In this document: in pieces, positions 35,596 through 44,875 of the stretch
Layout of the letters: every line of letters starts with the position of its first letter
Numbering within the stretch: position 1 is the stretch's first letter
From: JBGPGW01 sp046349515
Lineage (GTDB): Bacteria; Pseudomonadota; Alphaproteobacteria; CADEGL01
Direction of reading: 5' to 3'
Assembly: GCA_046349515.1 (NCBI GenBank)
Contig: JAXMCE010000003.1
Coordinates: forward strand, 270,959 to 334,958
Length of the DNA stretch: 64,000 bases
Notes under the pieces: model-generated
What the model saw: only the letters and a program-made list of their open reading frames with translations
Database searches by the model: none
What the model was told of the DNA's origin: nothing
Made by a program: the position numbers and the translations under genes

Positions 35596-36324
35596 CTAGG
35601 CCGTGGGCTTGCCCAGGGGCAAGGCGATCTCGGAGACGTTCAGGCCGCCACCGGCTTTCTCCCGCCAGCGCGTGCCGCGTGCGAGCGTCTCGGCGCTCTC
35701 TGCCTTGCTCGGCGCGGCGGTGGGCCGGGCCATGTCCCGGAACCAGGGCACCGCGTACCAGGAACCCTGGTCCTCGAACCAAACGACGGGCTCGGCCTCG
35801 TTGAGGGCATCGAGCGAGCGGCCCTGGACGTAGTTGACCGCAAGTTTCAGGTAGTCGAAGCGCCCGGCGGGTACCGCGATCACGTCCTCGAAGACGGTGA
35901 CATCCTTGGGGTCGTACCAGGCGCTGCCATCGGCGAAGATGCGGCGCTGGGCGAGAAGGGTGATGTCTACGGGCGTGTTGAAGCTCGTCGAGAGGGCATC
36001 GCTCGGCTCGTCGAGTGCCGCGCGCCAATCTGTGTCCGCGGCACGGATGCCGTCGCCCAAGCCGTAGCCATGGACCGCGAGCCAGAAGGCGGGCACGTAA
36101 ATGCGACGATCGGTCGTGTTGGTCGCGCGCAGGACCAACCGCACGAGCGCCATGCCATCCCGCCGTCCGGCCTCTTGAAGCTCGGCCTTGATCTCGAGCG
36201 CGCTCGGCTTTCGCCGCGGTGCCCAGAAATCGCGAAGGTAGAACTGAAAGGTGGTCGAGAGCAGCGTAAGGGCGCTGACAACCAGCACGCCCCAGTCCTT
36301 TACCCAAGCAAAGTCGTGTGCCAT
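35596..36324 (-). CDS. Predicted membrane-anchored protein of unknown function
   Basis: 242 residues. A hydrophobic helix at about residues 10-30 (WGVLVVSALTLLSTTFQFYL) is followed by a basic stretch (RRKPS) and a soluble, mostly beta-looking domain (LVRLVLRATNTTDRRIYVPAF, DGSAWYDPKDVTVFEDVIAV). The positive residues after the helix suggest the bulk stays in the cytoplasm. I recognise no domain. It stands alone: upstream is the divergent EAL gene, downstream the DUF1127 regulatory region. Confidence 0.75.
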   Translation of the reverse strand: MAHDFAWVKDWGVLVVSALTLLSTTFQFYLRDFWAPRRKPSALEIKAELQEAGRRDGMALVRLVLRATNTTDRRIYVPAFWLAVHGYGLGDGIRAADTDWRAALDEPSDALSTSFNTPVDITLLAQRRIFADGSAWYDPKDVTVFEDVIAVPAGRFDYLKLAVNYVQGRSLDALNEAEPVVWFEDQGSWYAVPWFRDMARPTAAPSKAESAETLARGTRWREKAGGGLNVSEIALPLGKPTA

Positions 36325-36508
36325 GACCCCCTCCCTTCGCCAGACCCGGAAGCATGACTATAGGAGAGGAATACCGGCATACAGGACGTCAATTGCTTGG
36401 CCGCCGACTGCGATCCGTCCCCAGGTCCCGGCCGAAGACGCTCAGGCGGTCTGACGATCGGGTCGCACACAGACTTTCTTTACTTATTCCCTCTTAACTT
36501 CACGGGTT

Positions 36509-38338
36509 ATGTCCGCGACCGCGAACAAAGCCGTCTCCGATGGGGCCCAAGGTGCGCTTCGGGCCGAACGGGATCGTTTTGTCGGCTTCGCCTTCGCTGC
36601 GGCCGACCTGCTGGTCGAGATCGACGACAAGGGCACGGTCAAGTTCGCGAGCGGCGCCGCCCAGCATATCGGCGGCACGACGTGCGAGGCCTTGATCGGC
36701 CAGCCTCTTTCCCAGCTGCTCGGCGAGGCGGATCGCCGGCTTATCGATCACCTGTTGGCCAAGCTCGCGAAGAAAGCGCGCTTGCAGCCCATTCCGGTCC
36801 TTCTGGCGAAGGACGGCCAGAAGGCGCTTCTCGGCGCCTGCCGTCTCGGTCAGGGCGGGGCCCGCTACAATTTCACTCTCACGCGCATCATCGATCCGCA
36901 ATTGGCGGCACCCGCCGATGCCGAGCGCGACACGGCCTCAGGTGCCCTGTCCGAGGACGAGTTCACGGCCCTCGCAGGCCGGCTCGTCGCGTCGGGCGAG
37001 GCGCGCGCGGGCAGCGAAATGTCGTTCTTCGAACTGGTCGGGCTCGATGCTCTCCAGCAGCGCCTCGACCAGTCCGCGTTCGAAGGCTTCCTCTCGGAGA
37101 CGGGCGCCTATCTTCGCGCCAGTTCGGTCGGCGGCGACGCGGTCGGTCGCCTGAGCGACAACAAGTTCGGCGTTATCCACAGCCAGTCGGTCGATGCCGA
37201 CGAGATCCGAGAGCGCATCCGCTCCTTCGCGCGCGATTGCGACCCGGAGGGCGACGGGCTCGACGTCTCGCGCCAGGGCGTGGCGCTCGATGCCGCCGAT
37301 CTCAATGACGGCGAGATCGCCGGCGTGCTGGCCTACACGATCAAGTCCTATGTCGAGAGCAAGGACGGCAACCTCTCGATCGAAAGCCTTTCCCAGGGAT
37401 TCCAGTCTCTCGCCAAGGACACGGCCAGCAAGACCGTCATCTTGAAGCGCGCGATCGAGCAAGGGGCCTTCGACATCGTCTTCCAGCCCATCGTCGCCTT
37501 GGCGGACCGCAAGGTCCACCACTACGAGGTGCTTACCCGTTTCAGCGAAGGTGCATCGCCCGCCGAGCTCGTCGCACTTGCCGAGAACGTCGGGCTCATC
37601 GAGCCTTTCGACCTCGCGGTCCTGAAGCGCAGCGCCGAGGCGGTGAAAAAGCAGGCTGCCGCCGGCGCCACGGTCGAACTCGCCGTCAACATGTCCGGCC
37701 GCTCGCTCCAGAGCCCGACGCTCATCGACGCCGTGCACAAGACGCTCGCCCCGCTCGGCGAGCTGCGCCGCCGCGTCCTCATCGAGCTGACCGAGACGAG
37801 CCAGATCAAGGATCTCGAGCTCGCCGATCGCGTGATCCGAAGCTTCACCGCCGATGGCGTCCGCGTTTGCCTCGACGATTTTGGCGCCGGCGCCGCCTCG
37901 TTCCGCTACGTGCAGGCGCTGTCCGTCGATTTCGTCAAGATCGACGGCGCCTACGTGCAGAACATGCACCAGAACGAACGCGACACGGCGATCTTGAAGG
38001 CCATGGTCGCGCTCTGCGAATGGCTCAATATCGGCACCATCGCCGAGCGGGTCGAGACGGAGGAGCAGGCGGAAAGGCTCAAGGCCTTGGGCGTCAAGTT
38101 CGGTCAGGGCTGGCTCTTCGGCAAACCCGCGCGCGACCTTCCCGGATCCCAGCGCGCTGCCGCGCCGCCCGCCGCCCGTCCGGCCTCTCAGCCGGCCTCC
38201 CAGCCGGCCGCGCGCCCCGCGGTGGCACAGCCGGCTCCGCGCCCCGCAGCCAAGACCGCAGCCGTCTCCAGCGTCGAGCGCTTGAGCCGGCGCGGCGGTT
38301 ACGGCGCTCAGCCGAAGGCCAAGGCCCAGCCGAAATAG
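36509..38338 (+). CDS. PAS - degenerate GGDEF - EAL domain protein (putative c-di-GMP phosphodiesterase)
   Basis: 609 residues. Residues 20-130 look like a PAS domain (DRFVGFAFAAADLLVEIDDKG). The middle has a degenerate GGDEF trace, SDNKF at 216-220. The EAL domain occupies about 310-545: EVL at 340-342, NMSGRSLQ, DDFGAG from 456, FVKIDG, AERVETEEQ and GQGWLFGKP, so the catalytic residues of a c-di-GMP phosphodiesterase are retained. The last 60 residues are Ala/Pro/Gln-rich. It likely lowers c-di-GMP in response to a signal sensed by the PAS domain. It is a lone cytoplasmic gene with a weak ribosome site. Confidence 0.88.
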   Translation: MSATANKAVSDGAQGALRAERDRFVGFAFAAADLLVEIDDKGTVKFASGAAQHIGGTTCEALIGQPLSQLLGEADRRLIDHLLAKLAKKARLQPIPVLLAKDGQKALLGACRLGQGGARYNFTLTRIIDPQLAAPADAERDTASGALSEDEFTALAGRLVASGEARAGSEMSFFELVGLDALQQRLDQSAFEGFLSETGAYLRASSVGGDAVGRLSDNKFGVIHSQSVDADEIRERIRSFARDCDPEGDGLDVSRQGVALDAADLNDGEIAGVLAYTIKSYVESKDGNLSIESLSQGFQSLAKDTASKTVILKRAIEQGAFDIVFQPIVALADRKVHHYEVLTRFSEGASPAELVALAENVGLIEPFDLAVLKRSAEAVKKQAAAGATVELAVNMSGRSLQSPTLIDAVHKTLAPLGELRRRVLIELTETSQIKDLELADRVIRSFTADGVRVCLDDFGAGAASFRYVQALSVDFVKIDGAYVQNMHQNERDTAILKAMVALCEWLNIGTIAERVETEEQAERLKALGVKFGQGWLFGKPARDLPGSQRAAAPPAARPASQPASQPAARPAVAQPAPRPAAKTAAVSSVERLSRRGGYGAQPKAKAQPK

Positions 38339-38348
38339 GCAATGCCGT

Positions 38349-38374
38349 CCCGACTCGGGGCCGAGCCGGGCTTT
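38349..38374 (+). terminator. Possible terminator after the EAL gene
   Basis: CCCG-A-CTCG / CGAG-C-CGGG pairs as two 4-bp helices with one mismatch around a GGGC loop, followed by CTTT. It begins 11 bases after the stop. The T run is short, so the call is tentative. Confidence 0.4.
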
Positions 38375-38427
38375 CCCAACCAACGATTGCTCAAACCTCG
38401 GGACGTGTCTCGCGGAGTGACCGCGCT

Positions 38428-38994
38428 CTAGGACGTGAGCGGCCGCACGGCGCCGCGCGCGCCTTGGAGCGCGCCCGGCTTCAGTTCGAGGGCGAGGAAC
38501 CGGTCGCGCTCGACCGGCCCCGGTAGCCACAGTTCGCGGGTCAGCTCCTTCGTGAAGCCAAAGCGGCCGTAATAGGGAGCATCGCCCACGAGGAGCACGG
38601 CATCTTCGCCCGCCTCAGCCGCGCGCTTCAGCGCTTCCTCGACGAGGGCACCGCCGATGCCTTGGCTCCAGTGCGCCGGGTCGACCGCGAGAGGGCCGAG
38701 CAAGAGGGCCCGCCGCCCGCCGGCACTCACCGTCCAGAAGCGGATCGTCCCCACAAGTTGCCCGCCGGCGAAGGCCACGAGCGACAGCCCACGCTCCGGC
38801 GGCCGGCCCTTGCGCAGGCGCTGGCTCGTCTTGCGGTGGCGCGAGGGTCCATAGGCGACATCGAGCAGGCGCTCGACCGCCGTCGCATGCTCTTCCCGCT
38901 CGTCCGCGAGCGTGAAGGCGTGGCCGGTCGCAGACCGCGTGCCGCGTGCGTGGCCTTGGGCCGCGGAGGTCTTGGTGCGCGCGTGCCTAGACAC
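38428..38994 (-). CDS. GNAT family N-acetyltransferase
   Basis: About 188 residues. GNAT landmarks are the start of the fold (AFTLADEREEHATAVERLLDVAYG), strand 4 (ALLLGPLAVDPAHWSQGIGGALVEEAL, with the acetyl-CoA loop Q-GIG-G) and the C-terminal GDAPYYGRFGF, which matches YhbS-like enzymes. The start is inferred as GTG 38994, overlapping the ornithine decarboxylase stop, because no other in-frame start precedes the domain; the longer open frame lies inside the decarboxylase gene. It follows the decarboxylase in the polyamine operon, so it could acetylate a polyamine or amino acid, but that is inference. Confidence 0.8.
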   Translation of the reverse strand: MSRHARTKTSAAQGHARGTRSATGHAFTLADEREEHATAVERLLDVAYGPSRHRKTSQRLRKGRPPERGLSLVAFAGGQLVGTIRFWTVSAGGRRALLLGPLAVDPAHWSQGIGGALVEEALKRAAEAGEDAVLLVGDAPYYGRFGFTKELTRELWLPGPVERDRFLALELKPGALQGARGAVRPLTS

Positions 38995-40117
38995 AGTAGG
39001 TCTTGATCGGCTCGAAGCCATTGAAGGCGACCGAGGCGTAGGTGGTCGTGTAGGCGCCGGCCGCGCGGATCTCGAGCTTGTCGCCGATCGCCAGATCCTC
39101 GGGCAGGCGGTAGTCCGCGCGCTCATAGAGGATGTCCGCCGAATCGCAGGTGGGGCCTGCGAGCACGACGGGGCCGAGCGGGCCCTTCCGCGTCGAGGAG
39201 GTGATCGGATACTGGATGGCCTCGTCCATCGTCTCGGCGAGGCCGCCGAACTTGCCGATGTCGAGATAGACCCAGCGCTTGCGGTCTCGCTCCGACTTCT
39301 TGGAGATGAGCACGACCTCGGTCTGGATCACGCCGGCGCTGCCCACCATCTGGCGGCCGGGCTCGACGATGATGTCCGGGATCCGATTGCCGAAATGGCG
39401 CTGGAGGGATTCTTCAATCGCGGCGCCGTAGGCCGGGATGCCCGGGATCGTGCGCCGGTAGCGCGTCGGGAAGCCGCCGCCGATGTTGAGCATGGACAGC
39501 TGCACGCCGGCCTCGCTGCACTCGCGGAACAGCCACGCGGCCTGCTCGACCGCCTTGTCCCACTGGCTGGGGTCGCGCTGCTGGGAGCCGACATGGAACG
39601 ACACGCCGTAGGGCACGACGTCGCGCTTGGCCGCGGCCAGGAGCAGCGTCTTGGCCATGGCGATGTCGCAGCCGAACTTCCGCGAGAGCGGCCAGTCGGC
39701 ATTCACGCCCGAAGTCAGGATGCGGCAGAACACCCGGCTTCCGGGCGCCGCGTCGGCGATCTTGCCGAGCTCGGCGTCGGAATCGAAGGCGTAGAGCCGG
39801 ACGCCCCGCTCATAGGCGGCCTCGATGTCGGCCCGCTTCTTGATCGTGTTGCCGTAAGAGATGCGATCGGCCGCGGCGCCGGTCGCCAGCACCATGTCGA
39901 TCTCGTTCACGCTCGCGATGTCGAAGGACGAGCCGAGCTTGGCGAGAAGCGCGAGGATCTCGGGGGCCGGGTTCGCCTTGACGGCGTAGTAGATGCCCGC
40001 GCGCGGCACCGACGACCGGAGGCGGCGATAATTGTCCGCCACCACGTCGAGATCCATGATGAGGCACGGGGTCTGGGGACGTCGCTCGGCGAGGAATCGC
40101 TCGATCTTTTTGGTCAT
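38987..40117 (-). CDS. Ornithine decarboxylase (alanine-racemase fold, type IV PLP)
   Basis: 376 residues. PLP Lys is in YAVKAN near residue 47; HVGSQQ, GGGFPTRY and EPGRQMVG bind the cofactor phosphate, and GPTCDSADIL carries the catalytic Cys and Asp of the decarboxylase. This short eukaryote-like form is the usual alphaproteobacterial ODC. It makes putrescine for the homospermidine synthase encoded just upstream (28-base gap, same strand). ATG 40117 has a GAGGAG site. A lysine/ornithine dual activity is possible. Confidence 0.92.
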   Translation of the reverse strand: MTKKIERFLAERRPQTPCLIMDLDVVADNYRRLRSSVPRAGIYYAVKANPAPEILALLAKLGSSFDIASVNEIDMVLATGAAADRISYGNTIKKRADIEAAYERGVRLYAFDSDAELGKIADAAPGSRVFCRILTSGVNADWPLSRKFGCDIAMAKTLLLAAAKRDVVPYGVSFHVGSQQRDPSQWDKAVEQAAWLFRECSEAGVQLSMLNIGGGFPTRYRRTIPGIPAYGAAIEESLQRHFGNRIPDIIVEPGRQMVGSAGVIQTEVVLISKKSERDRKRWVYLDIGKFGGLAETMDEAIQYPITSSTRKGPLGPVVLAGPTCDSADILYERADYRLPEDLAIGDKLEIRAAGAYTTTYASVAFNGFEPIKTYCV

Positions 40118-40145
40118 TGTCTGGGTACTCCTCTAGCCTGCGCCG

Positions 40146-41561
40146 TCACGCGACGCGGAAGTTTTTGAACTGCCAGGGGTCGGATTCGTCGACCGCCTCG
40201 GGAAACAACACCCCCCGGTCCTTGAGCGGAGTCCAGTCGGAGTAAGCCCCGACCATGTCGCCAAGATAGGGCCCGGCGATTTCAAGAATGCGGGCATGAT
40301 CCATGCCATCGGCCTCGATGATGCCGACGCGGGGGTTCTGGATCGCCCAGATCATGCCGGCCAGCACCGCCGCCGTGACCTGGAGGCTCGTCGCGTTGTT
40401 GTAGGGCACGAGCCGCCGCGCCTCCTCGATCGAGAGCCGCGAGCCGTACCAGTAGGCGCCGTTGGCGTGGCCCATGAGAAGCACGCCCAGCTCGTCGATA
40501 CCCTTGGCGATCTCGTTCACGATGAGGCGCTTGTTGGACTGGAGCGTCCAGTTCTTGCCCGCGAGCTCGTGGAGCGAGAGGACCGCGTCATCGCACGGGT
40601 GGTAGGCGTAGTGGACCGTCGGCCGGTATCGCACCGTGCCGCCCTCGACCAGCGAGAAGTAGTCGGCGATCGAGATCGACTCGTTGTGGGTCACGAGGAA
40701 GCCGTGGAACGGCCCCTCGAGCGGCGTCCAGGTGCGCACGCGCGTGGACGCTCCCGGGCGCTGCAGGTAGATGGCCGCGTCGCAGCCGAAGCCGTGGCGC
40801 TCGGCGTCCTCGGGGAAGTGGCGCTCATGCGTGCCCCAGCCGAGCTCGGCCGGCTGGGAGCCTTCGCTCACGAAGCCGTCGACCGACCAGGTGTTAACGA
40901 ATTCGCCCGGCCGCTTGGGCTCGTTGGCGACTTGGGTGTCGCGCTCGGCGATGTGGATCACCTTGACGCCGAGGTCGCGGGCCAGGAGCGCCCAGCCGAT
41001 GCGGTCGCGCGGGGTGCGCACCTTGTGGCCGGTGTCGCGGGCGATGGCGAGGAGCGCCTCCTTGACGAAGTGGGAGACGAGGCCCGGATTGGCGCCGTGG
41101 GTGAGGACGGCCGTCGGGCCGCCCGCGAAGCGGGGGCCGAGGGCGAGCGCGCTCTCCCTGAGTGCGTAATTGGAGCGCTGCGAGGGGGTGAGGGAGGGGT
41201 CGGTGTAGCCGCCCGCCCAGGGTTCGATGCAAGTGTCGAGGTAGAGCGCACCCTTCTCCTGGGCGAGCTCGATCAGCGCGACGGACGAGACGTCGACCGA
41301 AAGGTTAAGAAGGAAGTCGCCCTGTCCGAGCAGCCCACCGATCGCGCGCTTGTAGTTCTCGCGCGTGATGGGCTCGAGCACGAAGCGCACGCCGAACTCG
41401 GCGGCGACCGCACGGCCGCGCTCCTCGGCGGTCACGATGGTGATGTTCTCCCGCGGCATGTCGATGTGCCGGAGGATGAGGGGCAGGACCCCTTGGCCGA
41501 TCGAGCCGCAGCCGACCATGACCAGGCGGCCGGAATATGATGCATGTTTCTTGTGGTCCAT
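40146..41561 (-). CDS. hss: Homospermidine synthase
   Basis: 471 residues. The NAD-binding loop VGCGSIGQGVLP is near residue 15, followed by the family peptides VTAEERGRAVAAEFGV, LDTCIEPWAGGYTDPSL and THGANPGLVSHFVKEAL. The enzyme joins putrescine units (or putrescine and spermidine) to form homospermidine, the typical long polyamine of many alphaproteobacteria. It is the first gene of the hss-odc-GNAT operon, with a GGGAGTAG site before ATG 41561. The product chain fits polyamine synthesis from ornithine. Confidence 0.95.
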   Translation of the reverse strand: MDHKKHASYSGRLVMVGCGSIGQGVLPLILRHIDMPRENITIVTAEERGRAVAAEFGVRFVLEPITRENYKRAIGGLLGQGDFLLNLSVDVSSVALIELAQEKGALYLDTCIEPWAGGYTDPSLTPSQRSNYALRESALALGPRFAGGPTAVLTHGANPGLVSHFVKEALLAIARDTGHKVRTPRDRIGWALLARDLGVKVIHIAERDTQVANEPKRPGEFVNTWSVDGFVSEGSQPAELGWGTHERHFPEDAERHGFGCDAAIYLQRPGASTRVRTWTPLEGPFHGFLVTHNESISIADYFSLVEGGTVRYRPTVHYAYHPCDDAVLSLHELAGKNWTLQSNKRLIVNEIAKGIDELGVLLMGHANGAYWYGSRLSIEEARRLVPYNNATSLQVTAAVLAGMIWAIQNPRVGIIEADGMDHARILEIAGPYLGDMVGAYSDWTPLKDRGVLFPEAVDESDPWQFKNFRVA

Positions 41562-42129
41562 TCTCTACTCCCTACCCGTATCGCGACGGGCGCATTTCAA
41601 AAGTGAGCCTGGCCGTCTTCCGCTGGTGCGAGGCGTCCCCCGGGTTGGAGGGGAAGGCCGTGCGGCGGCTGACGGAGCAGCGGGAACGCGCGGCGCGGCA
41701 CCCGGCTGCATGCGCAGCCATGGCCGGCCGAAGCGGCGTTTACCCGTCGATGCGCGGATAGGGGGCGTAGTCGTGCCCTGAGAACATCGTATCCACTTCC
41801 CTTAAGGTGCCGGCCCACTGTCGACCGGCTCTGCCGAAAAGGACGCGTACACGTCGTTGCTTGACCCTTACCGTTGTGTGACGCGAACGAGGGCCTGGGG
41901 CACGTGCGATTGGCGTCGCGGGCTATTTAGGAGCAAACATTCCGCGATACAAGAAATAAATGCCGATGGTGAAAAATTTCTTACCGAGTGTGACGACGAA
42001 GACGGCGAGCGAGCGCGCGGTGCTCGCTCGTCCGAGCCGCCGCGCTCTCTTCACCGTCGTCGCGCGCCTCGGCCAGCACGCGTTCGCGCCGGCCGAGGGA
42101 CGCGCGCTCCGGTCTCGCGCGCGTGCGCC
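41562..42129. other. Intergenic region upstream of hss, no gene seen
   Basis: 568 bases. It must contain the hss operon promoter. Several short open frames cross it; one on the plus strand at 41960-42187 has a plausible-looking start but no ribosome site and no recognised product. AT-rich patches lie near 41928-41985. No repeat, RNA gene or clear operator was found. Confidence 0.55.
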
Positions 42130-42510
42130 TCACTTCGGATCGCTGCACACGGCCATCAGCTTGTTGCCGTCGGGATCGCGCACGTAGCAGGCGTAGGAGA
42201 CCTTCTTCTCCGGCGGCCTGAAACCCGGCTTGCCCTCGTCCGTCCCGCCGTTCGACAGCGCTGCCGCGTGGAAGCGGTCGACCGAGGCCGTGTCCTTGGC
42301 GATGAGGCTGACCTGGGTGCCGTTGCCGGCGGTCGAAGGCTGGCCGTTCCGCGGCAGGCAGATCCAGAACTGCGCCTTGCCGCCGGGGCTGTAGCCCACG
42401 AAGCTGTCGCTCGTGCTCACGCGGCTGTAGCCGAGCGTCGCGAAAAGGGCGTCGTAGAAGGCGCTGGCGCGTTTGATGTCGCGCACGCCGACGATGACAT
42501 TGGCGATCAT
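42130..42510 (-). CDS. VOC family (glyoxalase/bleomycin resistance-like) protein
   Basis: 126 residues, one beta-alpha-beta-beta-beta pair of the vicinal oxygen chelate fold. The start MIANVIVGVRDIKRASAFYDALFATLGY and the end YVRDPDGNKLMAVC are diagnostic. Metal ligands of the family (Glu/His) are hard to assign, so activity is uncertain. Strong GAGGAGACC site before ATG 42510. It stands alone, divergent from the acyl-CoA synthetase gene. Confidence 0.88.
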   Translation of the reverse strand: MIANVIVGVRDIKRASAFYDALFATLGYSRVSTSDSFVGYSPGGKAQFWICLPRNGQPSTAGNGTQVSLIAKDTASVDRFHAAALSNGGTDEGKPGFRPPEKKVSYACYVRDPDGNKLMAVCSDPK

Positions 42511-42745
42511 GGCTGGTCTCCTCGGTGGGGAAGGTGGTTGGTCGACATCCCTCTGCCGGGCTGGCAGCGGGCGTCATGAACGCCCGCATGATAGTGCGTG
42601 CCGGCGCGAGGCGCATCCCCGGCCCGCCCGAGCGGGGCGCGCTCGGCGACTTGCCGAGCCAAACCCTCCCTCGACTCGGGAGGCTTCCGCGTTGTACCCA
42701 TGCCCGGCGCTCCTTGCTTCAGGACCCTTCGCCGGCCGGTCGCCC

Positions 42746-44857
42746 ATGTCATCGCCCCACAAGCTGACGCCGCTCTTGAAGCCGCGCTCGATCGCCTTCG
42801 TCGGGGCGAGCCCGCGGGAGAAGACGCCCGGCAACGGCATCCTCAAATCGATCCGCATGGGCGGGTATGGCGGCGCCGTCTACTGCATCAATCCGAAGTA
42901 CGAGGCGATCGAGGGCTTTTCCTGTTTCCCGTCCCTATCGGCCTTGCCGGAGCCGGTCGATCTCGCGGTCTTGTGCGTGGGCTCGCGCCATCTCGAGGGG
43001 GCCCTGGCGGAGGCCATCGCGGCGAAGGCGCGCGCGGCCGCCATCTTCGACAACCCCTATCTCGAGGACGACGGCGACCCGCCCTTGGCGAGGCGCCTCT
43101 CCCGCATGGCGCGTGAAGCCGGCCTGCCCGTCTGCGGCGCCAATTGCATGGGCTACTTCAACGTGGCCGAGGGCACCTTCGTGGCCGGCTATCCTCCGGC
43201 GGCGGAAATCGCGGCAGGCGGCATCTTCTTCATCACGCATTCTGGAACGGCTTTCGGCAGTTTCTCCCAGAGCGATCCGCGCCTCGGCTTCTCGGCCATC
43301 GTCTCGAGCGGCCAGGAGCTGGCGACGACCATGGCCGACTACATGGATTACGCGCTCGACCAGCCCTCGACGCGCGTCCTGGCTCTCTTCCTCGAAACCG
43401 TACGCGACCCGGCCGGTTTCATCGCCGCGCTCGAGAAGGCGTCCGCGAAGGGCGTGCCTGTCGTGGCCCTCAAGGTCGGGCGGACGGAACGGAGCGCGCG
43501 CCTCGCGATCAGCCATTCCGGTGCCATCGCGGGCGATGATGCGGCCTACGAGGCGCTGTTTGACCGGCACGGCGTCGTGCGGGTCCACGACCTCTATGAG
43601 ATGGCGGCGACGGCGACGCTCCTCGCCCATCCACGGCGCCTCGCCAAGGGGGGCCTTGCCGTGCTCGGCGATTCGGGCGGCGAGCGGGGCATGCTCATCG
43701 ACCTCGCGGCCGAGATCGGCGTGCCCTTCGCGAAAATCAACGAGGCGACGACCGCCGTCCTGAAGCGCCGGCTGTTCCCGGGCCTGCCGGCCGAGAACCC
43801 GGTCGATGCCTGGGGCACCGTCACGGATTGGGACGGTGTCTACCGCGACATCCTCGCGGCCCTCATCGAAGACCCCGACACGGCGATCGCCTGTCTCCTC
43901 CGCGACATGCGGACGGGCGAGTTCCTCTCCGAAGGCCAGGTGGACATCGCGCGGGAGGCGGCCGCCAAGACGACGAAGCCGGTCATCATGGCCACCAACT
44001 TCAGCGGCACCTTCCACCGGGACATCACCATGCGGGCCGCGTCGATGGGGGTGCCCGTCCTCGACGGCACGCGGAACTTCCTGGTCGCGGTCAAGCATGC
44101 CATGGCCTACCGCGACTTCCTCGCACGACCGAACGTCGCGGCAATGGCGCCGGTGCCGCGCGCCGTGACGGAGCGCTGGCGCGCGCGGCTCGCCGCGGGC
44201 GGCACGCTGGACGAGGCCGAGAGCCTCGCGCTCCTCGCCGATTACGGCGTGCCGGTGCTGCCGCACCGGGTCGTCGACGGCCGGGCGGCGGCGCTCGAGG
44301 CGGCGGCGGCGCTCGGCTATCCGGTGGTCCTCAAGACGGCGGCACCCGGCATCTTCCACAAGACAGAGCATGGCGGCGTCCGCCTGGGCCTCGTCGATGC
44401 GGCGGCGCTCGGCGCTGCTTATGACGAGATGGCGGCGCGCCTCGGCCCGCGCGCGCTCGTGGCGCCCATGGCGGCGCGGGGTGTGGAACTCGCCCTCGGC
44501 TTCATCGCCGATCCGCAGTTCGGCCCCTTGGTCATGGTGAGCGCGGGCGGCACTCTCATCGAGGTCATGGCGGACCGCGCCGTTGCGCTGCCGCCCATCG
44601 ACGAGGCGGGGGCCGTGCGCCTCCTTGATCGGCTCCGCCTTCGCCCGCTCCTTGACGGCAAGCGGGGAGAGGCGCCGGCCGATGTGGCTTCGCTCGCCCG
44701 CGCGATCGCCCGCTTCTCGGTGCTCGCGGCCGAGCTTGGTGACATGATGGGCGAGGCCGATGTGAACCCGATCCGAGCCGGGGCCAAGGGCGCGGTCGCG
44801 CTCGATGCGCTCATCGTGCCGCGAGCGGCGGCAAAGGGTGCCGCCGCGTCCGACTGA
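42746..44857 (+). CDS. ADP-forming acyl-CoA synthetase (acetate-CoA ligase family)
   Basis: 703 residues. It begins with a CoA-binding domain (KPRSIAFVGASPREKTPGNG), followed by succinyl-CoA-ligase-like domains containing ISHSGAIAGDDAAYEALF, whose His fits the phosphohistidine site, and ends with an ATP-grasp module (LALLADYGVPVLPHR, VLKTAAPGIFHKTEHGG, MGEADVNPI). It activates a carboxylic acid to its CoA thioester, or runs backwards. ATG 42746 is chosen over the long open frame to 42473. An acyl-CoA dehydrogenase gene follows 18 bases later, so the two likely act on one substrate. Confidence 0.9.
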   Translation: MSSPHKLTPLLKPRSIAFVGASPREKTPGNGILKSIRMGGYGGAVYCINPKYEAIEGFSCFPSLSALPEPVDLAVLCVGSRHLEGALAEAIAAKARAAAIFDNPYLEDDGDPPLARRLSRMAREAGLPVCGANCMGYFNVAEGTFVAGYPPAAEIAAGGIFFITHSGTAFGSFSQSDPRLGFSAIVSSGQELATTMADYMDYALDQPSTRVLALFLETVRDPAGFIAALEKASAKGVPVVALKVGRTERSARLAISHSGAIAGDDAAYEALFDRHGVVRVHDLYEMAATATLLAHPRRLAKGGLAVLGDSGGERGMLIDLAAEIGVPFAKINEATTAVLKRRLFPGLPAENPVDAWGTVTDWDGVYRDILAALIEDPDTAIACLLRDMRTGEFLSEGQVDIAREAAAKTTKPVIMATNFSGTFHRDITMRAASMGVPVLDGTRNFLVAVKHAMAYRDFLARPNVAAMAPVPRAVTERWRARLAAGGTLDEAESLALLADYGVPVLPHRVVDGRAAALEAAAALGYPVVLKTAAPGIFHKTEHGGVRLGLVDAAALGAAYDEMAARLGPRALVAPMAARGVELALGFIADPQFGPLVMVSAGGTLIEVMADRAVALPPIDEAGAVRLLDRLRLRPLLDGKRGEAPADVASLARAIARFSVLAAELGDMMGEADVNPIRAGAKGAVALDALIVPRAAAKGAAASD

Positions 44858-44875
44858 CCTCTGAAGGATACGCCC

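Noticed and set aside
41960..42187. Plus-strand open frame beginning MPMVKNFLPSV
   Set aside because: No ribosome site, second half overlaps the VOC gene antisense, and the composition there simply mirrors that gene.
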